A stretch of 6,406 nucleotides of DNA, taken from assembly GCA_037138475.1 (NCBI GenBank), contig JBAXII010000024.1:1-6406 (forward strand). Reading direction: 5' to 3'. The stretch is from JAGOLU01 sp037138475. GTDB taxonomy: Bacteria; Patescibacteriota; Microgenomatia; UBA1406; GWC2-37-13. Shown here in pieces: positions 1 to 5,982 of the stretch (positions within the stretch are counted from its first letter, which is position 1; each line of letters begins with the position of its first letter). A program made the translations under genes and the position numbers. The notes beneath the pieces are model-generated. The model saw only the letters and a list, made by a program, of their open reading frames with translations. It did not search any database and had not been told where the DNA came from.

Positions 1-60
1 TCTCAAGAAGCTCCGTTTTTGAAAGAGACAACACACAAAAGGTTACTTAGCTCATATATT

Positions 61-852
61 ATGAAAGAGCAACATATAGCTGCTGTGGAAGACCGTACTA
101 TCAAGCTCATCAATTTAAATGTGTATGATGGAGGTCGATACTTAGAGGATGTATCTCACTATTTGAGTGCACAACAACCTGATATTGTCACCTTACAAGA
201 GGTGTATTCATGCGAAAACACAGCTGCTCCAAAGCGGTTTAATACTATTTCAGGGCTCTCGTCCTGTTTCTCTAATTACAAGTTATTTTATTCTCCAGAG
301 TTTCAAATCAAAACAGAGCACGGAGATGTTACTGTTGGTAATGCAATACTATCTAGATACTTCATCTCACAGAAAAAGACAGTATTTTTAAATGGCGAGT
401 ACGCTATATACCCGCAAGTGAATATGGATCCTTCGCATTATCCAAAAAATATGCAGATTTGTAGATTAGACATCCCAGGTCTGCCTCTCAATCTTTGCAA
501 TCTGCATGGTATCTGGGATAGGACGACAAAAGATACTGAAGACAGATTTCATATGGTGCAAGTGATTTTAAGTACACTTGCACGGTATGACCGTATTGTT
601 ATTGCTGGCGACTTTAATGTCTCTATTGAGACAAAAACAATGAGTTTGATGCGTAAGAAATACACGCAGGTCTTTGATCATCTATCGTCTACACTCAATT
701 TTAATATAAAAGACCGTGCTAAATATGCGCCAGAGGACAATACAGCTGTAGACATGATCTATACAAGTTCAAACATACATATTATTGATAAAAAAATGCC
801 CCATGTGGATCTGTCAGATCACTACCCACTTGAAATTGTGATTTCTCCATAA
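61..852 (+). CDS. Endonuclease/exonuclease/phosphatase (EEP) family hydrolase
   Basis: Predicted metal-dependent phosphoester hydrolase of the EEP (DNase I/ExoIII-like) fold, 263 aa from the ATG at 61. The family motifs appear in order: LNVYDGG (N20), LQEV with the metal-binding E47, NLHG (H149), GDFN (D184, N186), VDMIY (D231) and the terminal SDHYPL (D253, H254). The catalytic set is therefore complete and the protein is probably active. Substrate cannot be told from sequence: EEP members cut DNA, RNA, phosphoinositides or sphingomyelin. No signal peptide or membrane helix is seen. Start is uncertain: the frame is open back to position 1, with a TTG at 19, so the gene could begin upstream of the window. 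ATG 61 leaves a family-typical short lead before the first beta strand, but no Shine-Dalgarno precedes it. The gene is AT-richer than the genes after 2500. Confidence 0.78.
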   Translation: MKEQHIAAVEDRTIKLINLNVYDGGRYLEDVSHYLSAQQPDIVTLQEVYSCENTAAPKRFNTISGLSSCFSNYKLFYSPEFQIKTEHGDVTVGNAILSRYFISQKKTVFLNGEYAIYPQVNMDPSHYPKNMQICRLDIPGLPLNLCNLHGIWDRTTKDTEDRFHMVQVILSTLARYDRIVIAGDFNVSIETKTMSLMRKKYTQVFDHLSSTLNFNIKDRAKYAPEDNTAVDMIYTSSNIHIIDKKMPHVDLSDHYPLEIVISP

Positions 853-896
853 TAGATAAACCCTATAGCATGTGCACTTTTTACTAGCTTATAGTG

Positions 897-902
897 TATA
901 AT
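897..902 (+). promoter_or_regulatory. -10 box (TATAAT) for the glycosyltransferase-like gene, leaderless
   Basis: A perfect TATAAT lies 5 nt before the ATG at 908, so transcription would start about at the start codon. No recognisable -35 hexamer sits 16-18 bp upstream, and no Shine-Dalgarno is present between 853 and 907. The 55-bp gap after the EEP gene has no clear terminator hairpin. Confidence 0.55.
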
Positions 903-907
903 CAATC

Positions 908-1561
908 ATGTCCAGTTCATCCAAACCGCTGATTGCAGTCCCTGTCCATATCAAAAATGGGGCACATTGTGCCGAATTTGTGTCTACGATCAAAAAACTA
1001 CAGGAACACGGTGCAAATAAATATCCATGGTACCTTGATGTAAACGGGTGCCCCCCAAACATTTACACCACTATCCAAAGCAGCTTTGACAGTGGCTATC
1101 CCAATATTCGTGTCCGTATCGAACCCTCAGGAGGTCGACCGTCCGCAATGAATCGAGCGCTTCAATGTGCGCGAGACATGGGGGTCCCACATATCATATA
1201 TACCAATGATGATCTTGGATACGATATGAACCAGCTTCCATTTGATTCCCTCTATAAGAGTTTACAATCAGGTAAAGCATTGGTCGGAGCTATATCCGCT
1301 CCAGATGATCCAGGATTCGAATATCACCCCGGTATCAAACAATATCAATTGTCAACGAGTCTTGTTGCAGAGCACTTTTTTTATAAAAAAATGCAGGCGC
1401 AACGAGGGAATCACTTTCGGGGAGATTGCTTCGGCATGGAAACAGGGCTAATAACAATGTTTCCACTTGGCATTGCTGCAGATGATACATATCTTTCTTT
1501 GATGCATCAGGCAAAGTATGGATGTTTACCTCATATCGTAGAAGAGGCTAAAGTCACATGA
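908..1561 (+). CDS. GT-A glycosyltransferase-like protein, N-terminal part ending at an in-frame TGA
   Basis: Probable nucleotide-sugar glycosyltransferase of family-2-like GT-A fold, 217 aa to the TGA at 1559-1561. Supporting features are the opening beta strand (LIAVPVH, residues 8-14), a GGRPSAMNRAL segment (75-85) typical of the nucleotide-sugar site, a predicted beta strand ending in the acidic TNDDL motif (D101/D102, the DxD-equivalent metal site), and a late HFRGDCFGMET...ADDTYL region (169-196) resembling the acceptor-side D/ED motif. The same reading frame continues without any other stop to 1957, so this looks like the first two thirds of a 349-codon gene rather than a complete protein. 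The catalytic domain itself ends about here, so the truncated product might still fold. No signal peptide or membrane helix, suggesting a cytoplasmic enzyme. Family assignment is moderate; donor and acceptor are unknown. Confidence 0.62.
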   Translation: MSSSSKPLIAVPVHIKNGAHCAEFVSTIKKLQEHGANKYPWYLDVNGCPPNIYTTIQSSFDSGYPNIRVRIEPSGGRPSAMNRALQCARDMGVPHIIYTNDDLGYDMNQLPFDSLYKSLQSGKALVGAISAPDDPGFEYHPGIKQYQLSTSLVAEHFFYKKMQAQRGNHFRGDCFGMETGLITMFPLGIAADDTYLSLMHQAKYGCLPHIVEEAKVT

Positions 1562-1600
1562 GAACAAGAAACGACGGTAAAGGGGTCTGCAGGCCGACTC

Positions 1601-1957
1601 ATGAGATATCTACAGGGAAGAAATAAACTCGTCGAGTATCTTATGAAACAATCTGCTTGCGATCCTATATGTGCCAAAGCATATGGTATTGCAACGAGTT
1701 CACTTCCTCTTGCTACGCCAGAAACTCTCCTTGCTGCTGAAGGCGGATTCAGAATCTTAAGGCAAAGTCATAGTCCTGAGCGATTGCGTAAAGCAGTTCA
1801 GCAAGGAAACTATCCAGAAGCAAGAGAAATTTATGGACCGTTTGCAGATGCAACAGTATACAGAGCCGCAATTAGAGGAGTAGTGCGTGGGGAAGGCCCG
1901 ACTAGTGTGTCGAATTCGGGTGAGGTGACTTGGAGTAGATCTACCCAGCGCAAATAA
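1601..1957 (+). CDS. C-terminal continuation of the glycosyltransferase-like gene (same frame, after TGA)
   Basis: A 118-aa open stretch from ATG 1601 to TAA 1955-1957, in exactly the same frame as the gene ending at 1561. The frame is already open from 1562 (EQETTVKGSAGRL precedes the Met), there is no Shine-Dalgarno or -10 box before the ATG, and the segment starts inside what should be a helix of the upstream protein. It is therefore best read as the C-terminal third of that gene, separated by a nonsense codon, not as an independent gene. The content is helical and basic (for example LMRYLQGRNKLVEYLMKQ), with no recognisable catalytic motif. It could be dead pseudogene sequence, a product made by TGA readthrough, a reinitiated fragment, or the result of a single-base sequencing error. 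Confidence 0.45.
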   Translation: MRYLQGRNKLVEYLMKQSACDPICAKAYGIATSSLPLATPETLLAAEGGFRILRQSHSPERLRKAVQQGNYPEAREIYGPFADATVYRAAIRGVVRGEGPTSVSNSGEVTWSRSTQRK

Positions 1958-1981
1958 GGTCTACCTACTATATGCATCACA

Positions 1982-2515
1982 TTATACTTTCACATACAGC
2001 GGTCTGATGAGCTTGACTCCCAAGCTGGAGACTTTGTAGCCTACATTTACCGCAAAGCCCAACAAGAAGATAAATGCACCGAGGTTGGATGATTCATTTA
2101 CCATCTCGGCTGAAACTATCTCTGTTGGCTCCATAGCAGGAAGCTCGGGCATCTTTGGCGCTTCTACCCCTGCTCTCTTTGCCATCTCCGCTATCGCACT
2201 CGTATCCATTTTTGGCTGCATCGCGGCGAGGTCAAGCTTGATTCCTGGAAAGTTAAATATCTTGGGGAGTTGCACGGTACCTCTATACAAGCCGTACGCC
2301 TGGAGTGAGGCAACGAATATGATCATCACACCCGTGAAAAGGAGGAGGTATCCCCAGATCATGTGTCCATATCCTGCTGGTGAAAACTCAATATGATTTG
2401 ATGGTTGCATAGATCCCGCAGCGACCGTGACTCCACGAGGCAACGGAGTCGCACCTCCAATGGCGGGGATGTTGATCGAGTTGGATGATGCGGGTGGATT
2501 CATGATGATTATCAT
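1982..2515 (-). CDS. Small two-helix membrane protein, function unknown
   Basis: A 177-aa protein that I cannot assign to a named family. The N-terminal 50 residues are polar and Pro/Ser/Gly-rich. A first membrane helix lies at about 52-75 (GYLLLFTGVMIIFVAS core), followed by a loop of about 65 residues rich in Pro, Met and acidic residues (PKMPELPAMEPTE at 120-132), and a second helix at about 144-166 running into a basic tail (VKLIRPLYVKV). I recall small CPR membrane proteins ending in a similar LGVxLxRPxxVK tail, but that is memory, not a search. Start chosen at 2515 because AGGAG at 2526-2522 is 6 nt upstream; the ATG at 2521 overlaps too closely and the one at 2503 is too far. It converges on the glycosyltransferase gene with a 24-nt gap and diverges from the metallopeptidase gene. 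Confidence 0.68.
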   Translation of the reverse strand: MIIIMNPPASSNSINIPAIGGATPLPRGVTVAAGSMQPSNHIEFSPAGYGHMIWGYLLLFTGVMIIFVASLQAYGLYRGTVQLPKIFNFPGIKLDLAAMQPKMDTSAIAEMAKRAGVEAPKMPELPAMEPTEIVSAEMVNESSNLGAFIFLLGFAVNVGYKVSSLGVKLIRPLYVKV

Positions 2516-2521
2516 ACACAT

Positions 2522-2528
2522 CTCCTCT
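2522..2528 (-). promoter_or_regulatory. Shine-Dalgarno site (AGAGGAG) deciding the membrane-protein start
   Basis: AGAGGAG on the minus strand lies 6 nt before the ATG at 2515 and abuts an alternative ATG at 2521, so it favours 2515. It is the only clear Shine-Dalgarno I see in the window, implying this gene has a leader, unlike its neighbours. Confidence 0.65.
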
Positions 2529-2564
2529 GTAAACTACAACAAATACCTTTTGAGTGAAGTGAGA

Positions 2565-2570
2565 TATACT
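2565..2570 (+). promoter_or_regulatory. -10 box (TATACT) for the metallopeptidase gene, leaderless
   Basis: TATACT ends 7 nt before the ATG at 2578, placing the expected transcription start at or next to the start codon. No -35 match and no Shine-Dalgarno are visible. It lies in the 62-bp divergent region shared with the membrane-protein gene. Confidence 0.55.
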
Positions 2571-2577
2571 GCGTGAG

Positions 2578-2949
2578 ATGAAGTACTCCCCCGCTCCCGA
2601 TATCAAGGCCCGCATTGACCTGCTCATCCCGCGCATTGGCTTTGATCATGTGCAGCCTGATCGTATCTTTTGTATTCGGAGTCTGGATGCCAAAACGCGC
2701 GCTATCGCACGCATCTGGGGATATAGCAAGATATTCACTGAGGTTGCGGGGCTTCCCGTGACCTATATCATCGAAGTAGTCCACAAGCGGTTTGACAAGC
2801 TCGACGAGCGTGAGAAGCTCAAGGTACTCATCCACGAGCTCATGCACATCCCCATGAACTTTTCGGGCGCCTTACGCCCTCACAAAGGCAAAGGCTTCAG
2901 CATCTGCGACCGTGAGGTAGAAAAAATCTGCGAGCGATATGGAATCTAG
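2578..2949 (+). CDS. Putative phage-type metallopeptidase domain protein (HExxH)
   Basis: A 123-aa protein with a zinc-peptidase signature: HELMH at residues 86-90 provides two His ligands and the catalytic Glu, and H102 in RPHKGKGF is the likely third ligand. The upstream part, with PDIKARI near the start, GFDHV (21-25), an RSLDAKTRAIARIWG segment (34-48) and a YIIEV strand (63-67), matches what I know of the putative phage metallopeptidase domain family. That family occurs in phages, archaea and CPR bacteria as stand-alone proteins of about this length. No signal peptide, so it should act in the cytoplasm. Its substrate is unknown, and members have been suggested to be Zn-dependent without characterised biology. 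It stands alone, divergent from the membrane protein and convergent with the NDK-like gene, with no phage genes nearby in this window. It ends in TAG. Confidence 0.78.
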   Translation: MKYSPAPDIKARIDLLIPRIGFDHVQPDRIFCIRSLDAKTRAIARIWGYSKIFTEVAGLPVTYIIEVVHKRFDKLDEREKLKVLIHELMHIPMNFSGALRPHKGKGFSICDREVEKICERYGI

Positions 2950-3003
2950 ACACACGCCGTCTCTATACTAGCGGTCAGCGCGCACTGAAGCAGAATTAGC
3001 TTA

Positions 3004-3999
3004 TCAAACCTTTCGATTGATATAGAGCTCTGCTGCAGCAGCTGGACTCATGTCCTCTGTCAATCCAAAGAGGTCTTTGGTCACTCCTTCTTTTGTAGTG
3101 ATCACAGGATTTTTGAGTGATGCTTCGATAGCAGCTCTATCAAGGCCGCGTGAGGCGAGGACGTTTGCGAAATCACATTCCATGAGGAGGTCTCGCTCGA
3201 CCGTCTTCCCTACAAAATTGGCAAGCTCATTGAGTGCCTCAAATGCACCGACAGAGAAATGTATTCCGTTGTTTGCAATATCGACTTTTGCATACCCAAA
3301 CTCCCCCGCACGATCATGGAGTGATCGGCGAATAGATCCTTCGTTTGCAGACTCTGGGAAGGTTGCGCCAATCATATCCCAGCGGAGCTTCTTCCAATCT
3401 GTCATGCTATGGCAGACCAAAAGGAGGACGCGACGTGATGGTTCAGTAAAATATGCAAGTTGCTGCGGGTGAAAACCATCAACTAGGAGGAAATCGACTC
3501 CTGCATAGGTGTATTTCTGGAAATACATGCCGCTTTTGACCTTGAGTGACTTTTTGGTAAACCAAAAATCATCAAGTGCTTTTGGGGTCATGTCTGGAAA
3601 CTTTTTGAGAGCTTCATGCCCACCTAGGACTATAGTATTTGAGCAGTCTTCACCCAGTAGCTCAGTCATCCTTTTGCGATCTTCAACTGTGACGAGCGAG
3701 GATGCAGTGTTTGAGACTTGATTGATGAAGCCATAATGGGATGCCATGAGGCCCTTTTCTTCAATATACTTTCCGCCTACGACCATCGCCCCTTCTACGG
3801 TGACTCCAAACTCCTCGAGTTTGCCATTAATAAACTCAATGCGCTTCTCCTGAAACTCAGGAGTATCCATAAAGATCTCCGGTTTCAAAAAGATTAAAAA
3901 TTCATTTTGATTTGGATGCTGACCGATCTCTGGATCCATGATGATGCTTTTATATTCAGTTGCTGCTACTTGAGCTAGAAGGGTTTTAATGTCAAACAT
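3004..3999 (-). CDS. Divergent nucleoside diphosphate kinase-like protein with large insertion
   Basis: A 331-aa protein that I read as an NDK fold interrupted by extra sequence. Residues 33-41 (EFLIFLKPE) match the first strand and the active-site Lys (K39). Residues 84-93 (LMASHYGFIN) match the alpha segment carrying the Tyr equivalent to Tyr52 (Y89). Residues 190-213 with GAT (T213), then EGSIRR (R224), match the Thr94/Arg105 phosphate-binding loop. NNGIHFS (N244, H247, S249) matches the NxxHxS phospho-His motif, followed by an FEALNEL helix. Normal bacterial NDKs are about 140-150 aa; here about 75 extra residues sit between Y89 and the third strand, about 10 more between R224 and N244, and about 65 at the C-terminus. 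The canonical HGSD is HFSV, so kinase activity is not assured. It starts 12 nt after the M16 gene with no Shine-Dalgarno, suggesting cotranscription. The stop is TGA followed at once by in-frame TAA. Confidence 0.62.
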   Translation of the reverse strand: MFDIKTLLAQVAATEYKSIIMDPEIGQHPNQNEFLIFLKPEIFMDTPEFQEKRIEFINGKLEEFGVTVEGAMVVGGKYIEEKGLMASHYGFINQVSNTASSLVTVEDRKRMTELLGEDCSNTIVLGGHEALKKFPDMTPKALDDFWFTKKSLKVKSGMYFQKYTYAGVDFLLVDGFHPQQLAYFTEPSRRVLLLVCHSMTDWKKLRWDMIGATFPESANEGSIRRSLHDRAGEFGYAKVDIANNGIHFSVGAFEALNELANFVGKTVERDLLMECDFANVLASRGLDRAAIEASLKNPVITTKEGVTKDLFGLTEDMSPAAAAELYINRKV

Positions 4000-4011
4000 A
4001 GGGAAAAAAAT

Positions 4012-5304
4012 TTATAGAGATATATCCGACTGTTCAAATGGTCCTACCACGGCGAGTCGCACGCGCTCAGGCGTGATCACTCGTGTGGCTTGTGAGATGA
4101 TATCCTCGACCGTGACTGCCTCCATCTTTTTGATTGACTCCTCCACACTCGCAACTTTTTTCTCCAGGAGCATCTTGTTTCCGTACATCCCCGCGACTGA
4201 TTGACTGTCTTCGAGGCTCAGGAGCAGCCTCCCTTTTGACATAGTCTTCACACGGTCGAGTTCGATTTGCAATGCATCTTTGATCTTGGTCCCCTCTACT
4301 ATCTTCATGTGCTCATCCATGATGAGCTTGATGGTCTCGTTCACGACAGCCTTATCACAGCGGATCCCGGATGCGGTCGCAAGTGATCCGGTCTCGGCAT
4401 ACAGATCACGGCTCGTATGCACGTAGTAGCAGAGTCCCCTCTTTTCCCGCACCTCCATAAAGAGCCGTGAGGACATGCCCCCACCCAGGATGCCCGCGAG
4501 CAAGCCGAGCGAATACTTTTCGTCGCTGGTAAATCCATAGTCTGTCGTATAGCCGAGGATGAGATGAGCTTGTTCGGTCTTTTTGGTAAAGACACTGAGC
4601 TTGGATTTGTGCGCTGATGGCGTGTAGAGAGGGTATGAATAGTCGTTTGAAGCATCTTTGGATCTGTTCCAGACACCAAAGGTCTCCTCTATCGTCGCGG
4701 AGAGCTTGGACTGGACCTTCGAGATACCACCGGCGATCACCAGCACTGCGTTGTCAGGGTCATACAAGCGGTGGATATAGTCGGTGAAATCTGCACGGGT
4801 AAATGATTTGACTGTCTCCTGGGTGCCGATGATATCCATGCCCAGGGGATGTGAGCCATAGAGCAAGGTATCATAGATGTTTGACACTTTTGCATTTGGC
4901 ATATCCTCGTACATATTCATCTCCTCCACGATTACCCCTTTTTCTTTGTCTATCTCGAGTTGATCGAGCTTGGATGCAGTCACCATATCAGCGAGGACAT
5001 CGAGCATGAGGGGAACCTTGTCAGTCGTGCCCTTGATCCAGTAACCAGTGTGATCTTTGGAGGTAAATGCGTTGAAGACTCCCCCCATCCCTTCGATCGT
5101 GGAGGAAATGGTGAAGCTGTCTGGGTACTTTGCGGAGCCCTTGAATGCCATATGCTCGAAAAAGTGAGCGATGCCACTGTTTTTCTCATGTTCATATCTG
5201 CTCCCCGCGCCTACAAGTAATAGTACGGTAGCTGACTCAGCGCCCAGCGTGTCCACGAGCATGACGCGCAGGCCATTTGCTAATATTTTGGAGTCTATGT
5301 GCAT
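4012..5304 (-). CDS. M16B zinc peptidase (insulinase/processing-peptidase family)
   Basis: A 430-aa protein, the usual length of single-chain M16B peptidases. The inverted zinc motif HFFEH is at residues 47-51, with H47 and H51 as zinc ligands and E50 catalytic; the third ligand E127 falls exactly 76 residues after H51 in VIVEEMNMYED. The first domain also shows NGL near the start (10-12) and FNAFTSKDHTGY (77-88). The second domain has GGGMSSRLF (274-282) and REKRGLCYYV (286-295), whose Arg/Tyr bind substrate backbone in this family. All catalytic residues are present, so it is probably active on peptides or presequence-like substrates; the physiological substrate is unknown. No signal peptide is seen. 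The first gene of a probable operon with the NDK-like gene, it has TATACT 8 nt before its ATG and no Shine-Dalgarno. Confidence 0.93.
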   Translation of the reverse strand: MHIDSKILANGLRVMLVDTLGAESATVLLLVGAGSRYEHEKNSGIAHFFEHMAFKGSAKYPDSFTISSTIEGMGGVFNAFTSKDHTGYWIKGTTDKVPLMLDVLADMVTASKLDQLEIDKEKGVIVEEMNMYEDMPNAKVSNIYDTLLYGSHPLGMDIIGTQETVKSFTRADFTDYIHRLYDPDNAVLVIAGGISKVQSKLSATIEETFGVWNRSKDASNDYSYPLYTPSAHKSKLSVFTKKTEQAHLILGYTTDYGFTSDEKYSLGLLAGILGGGMSSRLFMEVREKRGLCYYVHTSRDLYAETGSLATASGIRCDKAVVNETIKLIMDEHMKIVEGTKIKDALQIELDRVKTMSKGRLLLSLEDSQSVAGMYGNKMLLEKKVASVEESIKKMEAVTVEDIISQATRVITPERVRLAVVGPFEQSDISL

Positions 5305-5312
5305 AGGAGGAG

Positions 5313-5318
5313 AGTATA
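5313..5318 (-). promoter_or_regulatory. -10 box (TATACT) for the M16 peptidase operon, leaderless
   Basis: TATACT on the minus strand ends 8 nt before the ATG at 5304, so the mRNA would begin about 0-3 nt before the start codon. The intervening bases (CTCCTCCT) are not a Shine-Dalgarno. No convincing -35 hexamer is found 16-18 bp upstream. Confidence 0.55.
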
Positions 5319-5376
5319 CCTGATAGTTGAAAACGCATACCTTAAAATGCGCAGCAAAGTCGCCGACGAGTCTGCC

Positions 5377-5703
5377 TCAGATCCGTATCTCAAACTTTCC
5401 TTGCGCGGCACTGCGTATCAGAAGCGATAAATACGTCTGGTAGGGTATGCCTGCTACTGCCGCTCGTTGCTTCACTTTCTCCAAGTCATCTGAGTTCACG
5501 CGCATGTTGATTTGAGACTCTTTGCGCATGCGCTCATACGTATTTCGTGCGGCGTGGTGAATGGAATCGAGTTTTTTTCTGTCCGTCACAGGCACAAATG
5601 AGTCCATGTTCTTCTCCGTGTCGAGTATCAACTCTTTTTCCTCCGTATCAAGGAACTTGAACTTTGGATTGTCGGGATAGAGTATCTTGATGTTTTTTTT
5701 CAT
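5377..5703 (-). CDS. Ribbon-helix-helix antitoxin (CopG/BrnA-like)
   Basis: A 108-aa predicted antitoxin. The C-terminal part, residues 64-104, has the layout of a ribbon-helix-helix DNA-binding domain: a short strand (QINMRV), a first helix (SDDLEKVKQRAAVAG), the turn IPYQT typical of CopG-type antitoxins, and a second helix (YLSLLIRSAAQGKF). The first 60 residues are charged and probably wrap the toxin; this N-terminal toxin-binding/C-terminal DNA-binding order is seen in BrnA-type antitoxins. Its ATG (5703-5701) overlaps the toxin stop TGA (5702-5700) as ATGA, so translation is likely coupled to the toxin. It should neutralise the upstream toxin and, as a complex, repress the promoter at 5983-6010. 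The stop is TGA at 5379-5377, with no terminator hairpin before the M16 promoter. Confidence 0.78.
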   Translation of the reverse strand: MKKNIKILYPDNPKFKFLDTEEKELILDTEKNMDSFVPVTDRKKLDSIHHAARNTYERMRKESQINMRVNSDDLEKVKQRAAVAGIPYQTYLSLLIRSAAQGKFEIRI

Positions 5704-5975
5704 AGTGAGGGTGGTAATTTACAATATCTTTTTTGAGCTTTGCGACTGGGATAGATCGTTTTGATGAAGTAGGTGCCAGCACCTTCTTCGACACAGGCCG
5801 CCACATAGACATAGCCGTTTTTGTGAAAAAATATCAGCACTTGATTTGCTCTTTTGGGATGGGCTGTAACTGCGATGAGGTTCTCTGTGAGGACCGCATC
5901 CATCAAATCAGAGGCTGACACTCCTCGCTCCTGTATGAGCTTTTTGTCCTTGACTGGATCCCACCGAAACTCCAT
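5700..5975 (-). CDS. BrnT-like (RelE-fold) ribonuclease toxin
   Basis: A 91-aa predicted toxin of the BrnT-like superfamily, whose characterised members are RelE-fold ribonucleases that block translation. Family-like features are the opening EFRWDPVKDKK (residues 2-12), the helix LIQERGVSASDLMDAV (13-28), two central strands (VLIFFHKN and YVYVAACVEE) and the closing strand-helix FIKTIYPSRKAQKRY (70-84) where BrnT proteins carry their conserved basic residues. Length matches the family (about 90 aa). The frame is open further upstream to an ATG at 6086, but that extension would run through the terminator at 6025-6050 and the promoter; the ATG at 5975 fits both homology and promoter position. 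It is toxin-first with the antitoxin overlapping downstream, the normal BrnTA order. Sequence similarity to classic BrnT is weak, so the exact family is inferred. Confidence 0.68.
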   Translation of the reverse strand: MEFRWDPVKDKKLIQERGVSASDLMDAVLTENLIAVTAHPKRANQVLIFFHKNGYVYVAACVEEGAGTYFIKTIYPSRKAQKRYCKLPPSL

Positions 5976-5982
5976 GTGAGAT

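Noticed and set aside
1559..1561. TGA read as a sense codon genome-wide (alternative code 25 or code 4)
   Set aside because: Toxin, antitoxin and NDK-like genes all end at TGA at family-appropriate or context-appropriate places (ATGA overlap; TGA followed by TAA), and the G+C content is not typical of the lineages using those codes.
1932..1943. Palindrome around TAGATCTA near the end of the glycosyltransferase frame as a terminator or operator
   Set aside because: Short, inside coding sequence, and without a T tract or promoter nearby.
2964..2969. TATACT on the + strand between the metallopeptidase and NDK-like genes, as another promoter
   Set aside because: No start codon or gene follows it on the + strand and the next gene is convergent. 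It also shows that TATACT can occur by chance, so the leaderless pattern needs genome-wide counting.
2950..3003. Bidirectional terminator between the convergent metallopeptidase and NDK-like genes
   Set aside because: Only a weak TCAG/CTGA stem around GCGCG is present, with no T tract on either strand.
3050..3472. Long + strand open frame opposite the NDK-like gene
   Set aside because: It is antisense to a gene with clear motif structure and encodes a Ser/Arg-rich sequence with no domain; a shadow frame.
5305..5379. In-frame fusion of the antitoxin to the M16 peptidase if the TGA at 5379-5377 were read through
   Set aside because: The intervening codons happen to be open, but they overlap the M16 promoter and encode no recognisable sequence. 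A chance open stretch of this length is unremarkable.
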